The notes under the pieces are model-generated. The model was not told the DNA's origin and did not search any database. It worked only from the letters and a program-made list of their open reading frames with translations. A DNA stretch of 64,000 nucleotides from Botryosphaeria dothidea (taxonomy: Eukaryota; Ascomycota; Dothideomycetes; Botryosphaeriales; Botryosphaeriaceae): positions 2,914,001 to 2,978,000 of the forward strand of contig WWBZ02000051.1 in the NCBI GenBank assembly GCA_011503125.2, written 5' to 3'. Positions 46,852 through 57,400 of this stretch are shown here, piece after piece; the first letter of the stretch is position 1, and each line of letters starts with the position of its first letter. Made by a program: the position numbers and the translations under genes.

Positions 46852-47526
46852 GATCCGCTCATCAAATGGCTCCGTCCAGGTGCCACACCGTGGGCGAATT
46901 TGGAGCCTTCCTCGGTAGCTTGGCAACAGAGACGGATTCAGCGAGCCTCGGCGGAAAACACCGTTGTGGTTCTCAAGGAGAAATCAGCCACGCCGGATGC
47001 ATCAGAAGAGGGACCGGCTGGTTTCCCAGCCGTGGGCATCCTTTGCCCTCCACAAGATTGTTGGCCACGTTATCTAGCCACCCTCGGCTCAAGGTTGTGG
47101 CTCAACGCCATCGATACTCTCAGTCCTGTCCGTGACGAAGGCAGCAGCATGTCGGTATGTTTACTTTCGTAGAGCTCTCAGAATCCACTTACCTAGCTGA
47201 AATCTTCGTAGCGCATCGAAGTTATGATGGTGAATCACGAGAGAGGCGGGAAGATCATCCGAAGTATGACAGAGAAACCGGCCTGGTACATCGAAGTGGT
47301 AGCCATTGACCCGGCATATCAAGGGAAGAAGTTCGGATCCAAGATGATACAGTCTCTCATAAAGATGTGCCCTCTCGGCGAACCGATCTACCTCGAATGC
47401 ACCCACGAGAAGAACGTGCGGTTTTACGAGAAGTTCGGTTTCAAGGTGGTGTATGATATCACTCTGAAAGATCCAGCCAGCGAGTCGGATGCGGGCATTA
47501 GACTGTGGCTTATGGCGAAAGTCTGA
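46852..47526 (+). CDS. GNAT-family N-acetyltransferase (5' end unresolved)
   Basis: Clear exons 46852-47154 and 47212-47526. The frame begins with DPLIKWLRPGATPW, the substrate-side N-terminal block of fungal GNAT proteins, and continues after the gtatgt...cgtag intron with the acetyl-CoA fold: YIEVVAIDPAYQGKKFGSKMI (motif A, QGKKFG pyrophosphate loop), then CTHEKNVRFYEKFGFKVV (motif B) and a short C-terminus ending MAKV. The preceding sequence (EDRTADILPAFQ, about 46814-46849) looks like the missing first part but is one base out of frame, so there is an undetected intron, an assembly error or a real frameshift. It acetylates an amine of unknown identity. It lies next to the NRPS cluster regulator (tail-to-tail). 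Confidence 0.78.
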
Positions 47527-47577
47527 GATGAAGCCGCTATTCGTTTTTATTTCCGGTGTCGAGGATTAAGGCCTGAA

Positions 47578-49100
47578 TCAATATAGCGCGACCTCTGCAC
47601 CATGAATTCTCATAGCTTCTTCTGGATCAAGCGATGTGTCGCCCCTCTGCCAACTCTCTCGAATCGCTTCCAGAAGAACCTGGGTGTTTCTGGTATGGTC
47701 CTGACTAAGAAAATAATCATGTATTTGATCCAGGCTCATTTTCCACGCTGGTCGAGAGCGCAGGATTTGGAATTCCAAGCTGGCCATAACGTATGGGTAG
47801 AAGTTCCCATTTGCAACAAGTAAATGCCTGTATTCAGGTCGTTCCATGCCGAGCCTGAGAGCATCAAGAGAGCTCAGGAGCCGACATAACAGCTGTTCCG
47901 TGGTAGGAAGGATGATTGGGGTAGGGGGCTCATGCGGCTTTTCTGTGACTCCTCCTTTGCGTCTTCTGTGGTCCAGCATACCGGCAAACCGCCAAGTATC
48001 CCACAGGTGTACTTGCATGAATTCCCCAGTCTCGCCAGGCCATAGCCAGAATTGCACCTCTGTTCCTGGCTCTTCAAACCGTGCAAATATGTCCAGGAGC
48101 GTGCGTGGAAGACCTGAAACGGGCTCAATGCCATCTTCCATGGCGTTGTCCCAGCTTCTTTGCGCGTCACGGAACCTTCGCCAGAAGCCAAGACAAGGTG
48201 TCGTTCTTCCCAGTACAAAGCTTGGCATGTCCATAACGCCCATAACTTCCAGGCAGTGATGTGCGTACTTATCCATATCCGGGTGGAGATTGCGGAGATC
48301 TCCACGTAAATGGTACAGATCAGCCATGCATTGAAGATGGGAGGTCCATGGTAGGCCTTGAAGAAGCTATTTCCCGGGTCAGCAGCTGTGCGTGTTCGGT
48401 ATGAAGCGAGCTATGTTTACAGAAAGTGTGCACAAAAGCATGCCGGCACCCAAAGTAGAGCCACGGATAACACCCCTGCACGTGGAAAGCTCGGCTTGGA
48501 AAGCTTGTAGCGCGTGCTCAAATTGCTGATGATGTTGCAGTGAGGGACCTTCTTCAACATAGATTTGAATGGTAGCGCATATGATCAGGAGAGCGTTGGA
48601 ATATTGGGAGTTCTCGGCTATCAGAGGTTTGATCCATCCGTGGATGGTGGTTGAATAGAGGAAATGCACTCCGGATTCGAGGACTTGGGGATCGGCGGCC
48701 AGTCAGCTCAGGTAGGACACAGCCTATTGGGCGGGCACAAACATTTCGCGAACAGCATTTGCTCCTTTTCACTCGCATACAATTCGCTCGAGGGAGAATC
48801 GGTCGAAGCTTGAGGACTCCCCAACGCCCCTGCATAGGTTTCTGCATAGTCGACGAAGCCGTCATTGCAAACAGAGTCCTCATCGTGTCGAGGACCATGA
48901 TGGTCGTCCTCGGGCGGGCTTGTCACGGTAGGATTGCTTCTCGTCGACCGGTTGGTGTCCCAGCGGAGGCGGATGCCGTAGCCGTCGCACGGAACACCTC
49001 TCGTTCGACATGCGGCACAGGATGGTCTCGTTTCATCGCACTTCCGCTTTCGCCGCTTGCATGTTGCGCAGCCGCCCCGAGACCGTCGGAATGGAGACAT
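47578..49100 (-). CDS. Zn2Cys6 fungal transcription factor
   Basis: Exons 48743-49100, 48421-48683 and 47578-48366 (1,410 nt, 469 residues). The N-terminus MSPFRRSRGG leads straight into the binuclear zinc cluster CATCKRRKRKCDETRPSC then AACRTRGVPC (C-x2-C-x6-C-x6-C-x2-C-x6-C, first Cys at 11). The rest resembles the C-terminal 'fungal transcription factor 2' (PF11951-type) regulators, with VHFLYSTTIHGWIKPLI, YSNALLIICATIQ and HLRGDLRNLHPDMDKYA. The first donor is a weak gtttgt; an alternative six bases downstream (gtgccc) keeps the same phase and would add two residues. Position beside the ABC transporter and NRPS makes it the best candidate for the cluster-specific regulator. Its upstream region holds CRE and Gcn4-type sites. 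Confidence 0.88.
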
Positions 49101-49146
49101 GGTAGGTTCGGTTGGACATGATTGTGCGCCGGGTGACAGAAGCGTT

Positions 49147-49154
49147 TGACGTCA
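49147..49154. promoter_or_regulatory. CRE-like palindrome TGACGTCA
   Basis: 47-54 bp upstream of the regulator start codon; ATF/CREB-type bZIP site by motif. Confidence 0.45.
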
Positions 49155-49159
49155 CCGGC

Positions 49160-49166
49160 TGACTCA
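49160..49166. promoter_or_regulatory. Gcn4/CpcA-type site TGACTCA
   Basis: 60-66 bp upstream of the regulator start; consensus for amino acid starvation regulator CpcA/Gcn4 or other AP-1-type bZIP proteins. Confidence 0.45.
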
Positions 49167-49501
49167 GCAATCAAACCGTGCACTCCTCACTCGTCATCTC
49201 TCGCCATCACTGTTCACACATCGTCCGGCGCTCTCATCGCGGCAGAAACAACAGAATCATGACCCGTTTGGTCTGAATGCCTCATCATCTAAGACATGAT
49301 TCCTTTTCCTCCTTGGCTAGCCATCACCGTGACTTCAACGTGCTCTCAGTAATCGCGTTAGAGCACTCGCGTCGCCGTCCAAATGCGTTCGCATGACTCT
49401 TACTACCGCGAATTATCCAATGTTATTGTCTATATGCTAATGTACAGATCTATCCGTTCCTTCGCCTTGATTTTCCTTTCTCTCAACGCCTTTGGTCGCA
49501 T

Positions 49502-52500
49502 CTAAGAACCCAGCATCTCCTCGATTTTAGCACGCTCACCACTCTTACATACCATCTCCCAGAACGCGCCACGCTGCTGCATCAGCGTAGCTGGGTGATC
49601 GTACTCAAGAACTTGGCCATCTTCCATGACCAACACTCTATCGAAATCCGCAACGGTGCTCAGGCGATGAGCAATAACCAGAAGCGTTGTTTGAGCAAAG
49701 TCGTCCCTGATGCTGCGCTGAATGAGGGCATCGGTTGCCATGTCGACAGCGCTCGTGGCCTCATCCAGAACCATGACGCGTGGACGCCTGACGATGGCGC
49801 GGGCCAGACAAAGCAATTGCCGCTGACCTTGCGACAAGTTCAACCCGCCACGGGCAACAGGCGCCTGCAAATCGGCCAAAGCTGAATGCTCATCCAAGTG
49901 TACCCGTTGAAGCGCTTCGGTCAGGGCAGCATCAGAATGCTCATCGAAGGGGTCGAGGTTGGCGCGTAATGTGCCTGAGAAGAGCACGGGATCTTGAGGG
50001 ATGATGGCCAGGCGGCTGCGCACATCGCTCACACGCAGCGTTGCAAGATCGACACCATCAACGGTGACGCTGCCTTCGCGAGGCGCCAGCAGGCGGAACA
50101 AGGCAAGCGCCAATGAAGATTTGCCACTGCCTGTACGCCCGACAACGCCGATACGCTGCCGTGGAGCAACGTTGAAGCTGATTCCCTTTAGCACTGGAGG
50201 CAGGTCAGGAGCATAACCAGCGACCAGCCCACAGACTTCGACTCGACCATTCGCGGGCCAATTTGATGGCGCGGTGCGGCCACCTTGGTCCTCCGGAGGC
50301 AGTGCAGCGTATTCGGCCACACGCTCCGTCGAGCTCATGTCCAGCTCGAAGCCCGTGTAACGTGCAATGGTTTGCATGGCAATGGTCGGGTACTCAAGTG
50401 TAAAAGCCAGCGCAAAGCCAGCCAGCGACGCATCGGCATCGCGCAAAGAAATCACAGCTGCCGCTGCACACAAAGCAAAGGCGTTTCCAACTGCTCCCTG
50501 ACGAAAAGCCATCCAGCGGGCGGCCAACAACAGGTGCCAGGAACTGCGAGCATATGCGTCGATGCGTGCGAACATGACCTCGCGGAAGGCCTCGGCGCGG
50601 CCGTACGCGCGAATGGTAGCCAGGCCGGCCAGAGATGCCCCGGCATGTTCAAGCAATGGCGACCGCGCTGTGCTTTCCAGCCGCTTGATGTCTCGGGCTC
50701 CTGCCAGATAGATGCGCGTGTAGTAGATGCAGGCGACTCCCAATGCCGCCACGGGGAAAGCCATCAACGGCGTCACCACCAGCGCCGCGCACACAATGAC
50801 CACCACTGAAAGCACGCCGTGAGCCGACCAGTTGAAGTCACCTGCCAACCGCGAGTCTACCAGGGCAAAATCGCTAGCGAACCGGTTCAGCACACGTCCT
50901 GTCGGCTCCGTATCCAGCCATCGCAGCGGCGCACGCAGAACGTTGAAGGTGACGCGCTCGAACAGTCGCCTTGATGCTCGGATGGATGACCGCAATACTG
51001 CCAGCGTCTTAACCGCCATCGACAGTGATGCAAAAGCCGAGAGGGCGAGATAGACGGTGAGGTAATAGCGGAGGTGGCTGCTCCCGTCGTCCGTGTCGGC
51101 CTGCTGAGTCCAGTGTTTGATCCAGTACGAGCGTGCTAGCGCCGACAAAGCTGACGCCACGTACAATGCTAGCATCATGAGCCAGTGCCCGGTACCGCCT
51201 GAAGCTGCCATGTATGCCTTGTATACCTCCAGCTTGACCTTGCCCTCTTGTCGCCCCTCGTCCTCAACGAACTTACGTGCTTCGGGCCGCTCCGCACCCG
51301 CATCTCCTGCTTCTGGCTCCTCTGCTTCCCCAAGGTCTTTTTCCGACGCGGCTGCTGTGTGCTCCGTTGGCTGCTGGGATATCACGCCCGAAATGCCACC
51401 TCGTCCGTCCAGCTCGACGACATAAGCAGCGTATGGTGCCGCCAAGCCGACATGATGGGTGACGAGGATCCGAGTGCGGCATCGCGCCAGCTCGCCCTGG
51501 AGCGCTTTTGTGGCGATGTGGCGACCAACGTGTGCATCCACCGCACTGAAGATATCATCAAGCACCAAGATGCCTGCCCGCGAATACAGTGCTCGCGCCA
51601 ACGTCACTCGCCAGCGCTGTCCTCCACTGAGGTTGATACCTGCCGCCCCAATCTCCGTCCTATCTCCATCTGGCAGCACTTCAAGGTCTGGTCCCAGTGC
51701 GCATGCTTCCAGAACCTCTGCATAACGCCGACGGACGAACGGCTCCCCGAACAAGATATTATCCTTCAGAGATGCATTCTCAAGCCACGGAACTTGCCCG
51801 ACAAATGCTTTGGCCCCTGGGATGATCCACTCGCCGCTTTCTTCACCAAGCCTTGGGACCGGAGCTCTTACGGTGCCCGCCACTATGTCAGCTTCACCCA
51901 GGATTGCTTGGAGCAGCAGACTCTTGCCTGCTCCAGTTTTGCCGTGCACAACACTGCCGAGTGTTAGCTAAGTCTCATCACGAACCGGTGCACTTACCTG
52001 AGCTGCCCTTGTGGGAAGCGAAGGTTGACGTTGTGTAACATGAAAGCATCTGGATCCTTCGACTCCGATGGCCACCGTACAGACGCGCCTTCGAAACTGA
52101 CCTCATCCCCTGGACTGGGAGGCTGCCGCCCACTAGGCTGGTCGAGATGCTGCTCGATGCGAGTGATGCTGACTTTAGCATCCATGAGCTCCGTCACCGT
52201 TGTCGGCACGACGCTCAGTGTCCATTCGAGGGTGGTAAATATTGACAGTGCAGTGAACGCGACGGAGGCAGAGACGTGTCCGTTCAGCCAAGCATATGTT
52301 CCGAGCGCGGCCGCACCAAGCAAGATGGGCATGGACAGCCAGCAGAATATCATGAACGTTGCCCATTTGAATGCCCGCCACTGCGCTCCCAGCTCTCTCT
52401 CACGCGACGCCATGATGACTTGTTGCCACTGCGGCTCAAGCGCCGAGAACTTGATCTGTCGGATACCGTGAAGCGCCTCAGTAACGACATGTGTCTTCTC

Positions 52501-54166
52501 GTCACGCATCACCATGACTGATTCGGTGGCGCCGGAGTAGCCACGTGTAGCTACTTGGTTCAGCGGTTGAAAGATCAAAGGTACTGCGAGGCCGGCTATC
52601 GTGCTGTCCTAAGGTCAGTACACACATCTGCATGGAACTGCCAGGTAGGGAACCTTACCTCCACCATCCTATGAGACTCACAAGGAAGCCCACAGCGATG
52701 ACGAGTTTCAAAATGCTTCCAGGGATCAGAACATTGTAACCTGCAAAGTCAGATACCCTCTGCACGTCAATTCCTAGCAAATTGGTTGCATCCTGAACGG
52801 CCGCTGGTGCCTCTTCCTCGTCCTCTTTGTCTTCCGCAGTGCTTCTCTCGTGCTCTGGCAGCAACTCCTCCAGTTCGAAATTGTCGCTACCGTTGACCGA
52901 ATCCTTCCTTTCTTCTTTCTTCCCAGCCCGTCCAAGCGTCTTTACGTCCTTGAGGAGCAGAGACTTCGCATAGATGAGCGCCGAGAGCTGCGATCTGATG
53001 GGTGTTGCGAGGAGGGCGAAATTCGTCCATTCGATCCTGCGGTTTTGCGTTTAGCTTTACTCCCCCTGCTCTTGCTTTCGGCACTTACCACGAATCGCAG
53101 AAGAGATGAGCAGTCTTCAGTACTACAAGCGCGACTGCCCATATCCAGAGTTCACTCTCGTCTCCGCCATCTTTTGCTCGGCGCTCTAGTAGAGACAAAA
53201 GTTTGAACAAACAGAACTGCGGTGAAACCATGAGAAAGCTCTCAACAGCTGTGAGCCCCCATTGCAAGATGAAGCGGGGCTTGTGGTGCGCTATGACTGC
53301 ACGCCAAAGCGGTTGCAAAGGTTCGCGCTTGAAGCCGTGGAACAGAGTGGCAGACCATTCCGAACGTTGCAAAGTAGGCAAGTCATCGTCGTCCAGTTTT
53401 CCGTCTGCCCGCGCTTTGTTGAGCAAAGGCCGCGCCCATGAGAAGGTATATCTGGATTGAAGTTCAGCGGGAACGAAGGTAGTTAAACTCAGGGTTGTCA
53501 AACTTACCGCGCCCAGGCGGAACATGAGTCGCAAGCATCGACTAGCCGACCCCGATGCTGAGGGACACGTTGTTTTTCCACTGATATTGCGGCCACCGCT
53601 GTCGCGATGCCTGCAACGGCCTCCACCGTTCCAGCCAGCAGGATTGCACCTCCAACCTGAGACTCGACAAATCCTAGCCCAATGAGAAGAGAAGTGCAGG
53701 AGCCAGCAACCAGGAGACCGATGTCAAAACGCTGAACTGACGATCTTTCCTTCGAGAACATGAAGGTTTGGAGAAGTATGAGGATCTATGATATGTTATC
53801 ATGTTTAGTAAAGAGTCTGGAGGTGGTGGTAGGTTGACTGACCCATCCGCATGCCAGAAAGAGACATTCCATCCGTGGTACTTCGTCTGGCTTCTGGAAG
53901 GAATGAAGTACAAGCCACACAGCCGCAAAGAAGGCAGCGAGAGCCCCGATGGGCGTGATTATCCTGCAAACGATAGCGGAAGAAGGGGGCTGCAGCTCGA
54001 CATCCTCATCCTCGTCAAATTCTTTGTCGGTGTCGTCACCGTATCCCGAAAGGCGGGTATATGTTCTTGGTTGTCGCCGTTTCCATTTGATGGAGAAGAA
54101 AGCAGCAGCACCTGCAGGAACCACGCAAGCGGCTGCAACGGCCTTGGAGGCAGCATTCGAAGCCAT
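49502..54166 (-). CDS. ABCC/MRP-type ABC transporter
   Basis: Full-length multidrug-resistance-associated-type exporter. Six exons: 53843-54166, 53508-53785, 53089-53451, 52659-53036, 51998-52603 and 49502-51953 (4,401 nt, 1,466 residues); all junctions keep frame. Order: N-terminal TMD0-like set of about four to five spans, linker RYTFSWARPLLNKAR, TMD1, NBD1 (Walker A HGKTGAGKS, signature NLSGGQ, Walker B ILVLDD, H-loop THH), acidic linker, TMD2 with the fungal EPTGRVLNRFASD, NBD2 (GRTGSGKSS, NLSQGQ, VMVLDEATSAVD, IAHR). NBD1 has Asp-Asp in Walker B instead of Asp-Glu, so its site is degenerate as typical for ABCC. It shares a 323-bp divergent promoter with the NRPS and most likely exports or sequesters its product. 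Confidence 0.95.
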
Positions 54167-54489
54167 GTTTGACGCACCGGTGTACCGGAAATGGTTTCAA
54201 CGGGTTGTCTAGAATGAGGATGTCTGGCAGAGCGGCTCTAATGCGTCGACTAGCAACCTGCGGCTTTGCTCCCGGTCAGCAGGGCACATCGCCGAACAGC
54301 CCCCGTCACGCGCTGACCATGCATGTCAGCGCCCTTTCAACTCTATTTTCACCTGCACGGAGCGAATGCCACTGTGGCTGCTCATATGCAGGTCGTGCTG
54401 CTATGGAGTGGGATGCCCCACGTTTGCTTGCATACGCTCCTTACCCTTCTCGTTGCCAGCCATTCCTCTTTCCGTCCGCTGTCACTATC
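54167..54489. promoter_or_regulatory. Divergent promoter ABC transporter / NRPS
   Basis: 323 bp between two start codons, so both genes are likely co-controlled. It holds a CGG-N8-CCG element (54261-54274), the general shape of a Zn2Cys6 dimer site. No TATA box is obvious. Confidence 0.6.
54261..54274. promoter_or_regulatory. Possible Zn2Cys6 site CGG-N8-CCG
   Basis: Inverted CGG half-sites with 8-bp spacing, roughly midway in the ABC/NRPS promoter. Could be chance in GC-rich DNA. Confidence 0.3.
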
Positions 54490-57400
54490 ATGCCGCATCT
54501 CAATGGCCACACCCGTTCTCGAACCGCTGAAAGTGTGCCCGAAAGCGGGCCAGCGTTCGATATGCTTGGCGCCGCCGACATAGAGAGGATCTGGTCGTGG
54601 AATCGGAAGGCGACTGCACCGACGGGGGCTTGCGTCCACGAGCTCTTTGAGCACCAGGCCGCGCTCACGCCAGGACGGCCCGCACTGGCCTCTTGGGATG
54701 GAGAGATGACATATGGTGAACTTGACCAGGCCAGCACACGTCTTGGTAGCTACTTGGTCAAGAAGTACGGTTTGAGGGTTGAGGACATAGTTGCATTCAC
54801 ATTTGAGAAATCACTATGTGCAGTAGTGGCAATGATGGGTGGGAAGCATCAATCTGTGTCTCTGTGTCTGTTTCACTAACGGCATCCATGCAGGTGTAAT
54901 GAAGGCGGGCGGTATCCTGATGCCGCTTGACCCACGCCTTCCGCAGAGCCAATGGCACAACTCGATGGATGCGTTCGGCGCGCGCATGGCTGTGACATCA
55001 CCAGCAATGGCATCCCGCATCCACGCAAAATACTCCAACCGCATTCTCACCGTCGACCAAGCCCTCCTATCAGCAATCCCCGAACACCCGGCCGGTGGGC
55101 ACTGCTCAGACGTCAGGCCAGAGAACGGCGTGCTCTTGGTGCAGTCTTCCGGCACCACGGGAAAGCCGAAAGGAATCTTACAGGAGCACGAGGCCTTCAG
55201 CGTGAGCTGTAGGGACCACGGCGCTGCAATGCACATCACATCTGAGTCGCGCACTTACCAATTTGCCGGGTATGGCTTCGACACGAGCTTCAGCGACATG
55301 TTTTGCACCTTCATGGTTGGCGGGTGCGTCTGCCTGCCGTCCGACACTGACCGCATCAACGATCTGGCCGGTTCAATGGCATCACTGCGTTCGACAGTGG
55401 CCTGTCTCACGCCGAGCGCCGCCGAGGCCTTGATGCCGGAGGAAGTTCCGACGTTGGAAGTACTCGCTTTGGGCGGCGAGCCTCTATCAGAAAGATTACT
55501 GGAGCGGTGGGCCCCGCATGTCACATTGATCAACGTCTATGGAGTAACAGAATGCGTACGTCCGCCCCGTCAATGAGTGCTCATCATCCTGTCATAGTTC
55601 GCACTAATAATTGCCTGAAAAGATTGTTTGGTGCACCGCCACAAAAGCCCTACGTCCAGGAGATAGTCCAACAAATATTGGCCGCGCTGTATGCGGTCGA
55701 ACATGGATTGTCGAGGCTGAAGACCACACACAGCTGGCCCCCGTTGGCTCTGTGGGTGAGATGCTGATCGAGGGCCCTAACATGGCGCGTGGATACTTCG
55801 GGAATCCGGAGCTAACGGAGAAGGCATTCATTGAGATGCCCGCATTCTTCGGAGACGGTCTTCGTCGGTTTTACCGGACGGGCGACCTGGTCAAATATAC
55901 CGATGACGGAGGTATCGAGTATATCGGCCGTCGCGATACGCAAATAAAGCTGGCGGGCCAGAGAATCGATCTCGCCCAGATTGAGCATTGCATGCAACAG
56001 TGTGTGCCATCGCGCGCCCAGGTTTGCGTGGTCGTCGCTGCTGAGCGCCGTGTCCTCGTTGGTCTTGTATGTGAAAAGTACTGCACCAAGGCTGTTTCCG
56101 TCAAGGGAGCATGGACGGCGGAAGGGCTGAGGAAATCACTGGAGAAACTCCTGCCGGCATACATGATTCCCGGGGCGTTTTTCGAAATCAACAGGATGCC
56201 TTCGACACCAACGGGCAAGATTGACCGTCGCCGGCTTGCAGAGATGTCGTCGGACCTGTTGATGGAGTGCAGCGAGCCTGTGGAGGCTCTCGATTCTTCA
56301 CTCGGCCCGCCAACAGAGGCAGAGGCACTGCTGCAGAAGCTCTGGGCGGAGGTTTTAAGGGTCCGTCCTGAGCTGCTCCACTCAAGATCCAATTTTCTGC
56401 AGCTTGGAGACTCAGTTTCGGCCATGAAACTGGCCAATTTCTCACGAAAAGCCGGCATGAGGCTTGACGTCGCAACAATCTTTGCTTATCCGGTTCTTGG
56501 TGATATGGCCAAGGCGGCCGGTGACTCTGAGAGTCCCGAAAAAGAAGCAGCTATAGAGCCGTTTAGTCTCTTTGGAGAGATCGCCCCTGTCGAGACTCTG
56601 ACAGATGCACGTGCTGCGGCAGCGGCGCAATGCGGCACGTCCAGTAGTGCGATAGAAGACATATACCCCTCCACAGCCCTGCAGGAGGGCTTGATGGCTC
56701 TGTCGATCAAGGACCCTGGCGCGTACATTGCCCATCACGTACTGCGGCTGCAGCCTTGCGTGGACGTGGAAAAGTTTCGAACCGCGTTCGAGACGGTGGT
56801 AGCTGCGAACCCGATCCTCAGAACTCGACTTGTGTCGATAAACAACAAGATCGTTCAAGCCGTCATCCGGGAGGGGCTTGAATGGTTGTCTGCAGAGGAT
56901 GTCTCTTCATACTTGGCTGCAGACAGAAAACGGCCCGTTGTATTCGGAGGGCCCATGGTGAGACTCGGCCTCGTTCAGCAAGGCGGCCACTACGAGCTCA
57001 TCTTCACAGCCCATCATGCGGTGTATGATGGTTGGTCTATCCCTCTAATTCTAGAGCAAGTTGAGCAGGCATACGCAAACGCGTTTGAAGCGCCCGCCAT
57101 CACGTTTCGCAATTTCATCTCCAAGCTGGCGCAGACCGATCGCGAGGCCTCTGTGCGGTATTGGAGCACGCAGCTACAGGATGTGGAGGCGTTGACCTTC
57201 CCACCGGTGCCTACTACCAACCGCGAACCGCGTGCGGACCGGGTGCTTGTCCATCGATGTCCCTTTGCAAGACCCCAGAGGTCAGACATCACCTCGGCCA
57301 CTTTTATCCGCGCCGCTTGGTCTATTCTTGTAGGACAGCACTGCCTCACCGATGATGTGGTCATCGGTACAACAATTTCCGGACGTGCCATGCCCCTGGC

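Larger units (their letters stand above)
49101..49501 (-). promoter_or_regulatory. Promoter of the Zn2Cys6 regulator / 3' flank of ABC gene
   Basis: 401 bp. Close to the regulator start lie TGACGTCA (49147-49154) and TGACTCA (49160-49166), only five bases apart. The part near 49500 is the transporter 3' end. Confidence 0.5.
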
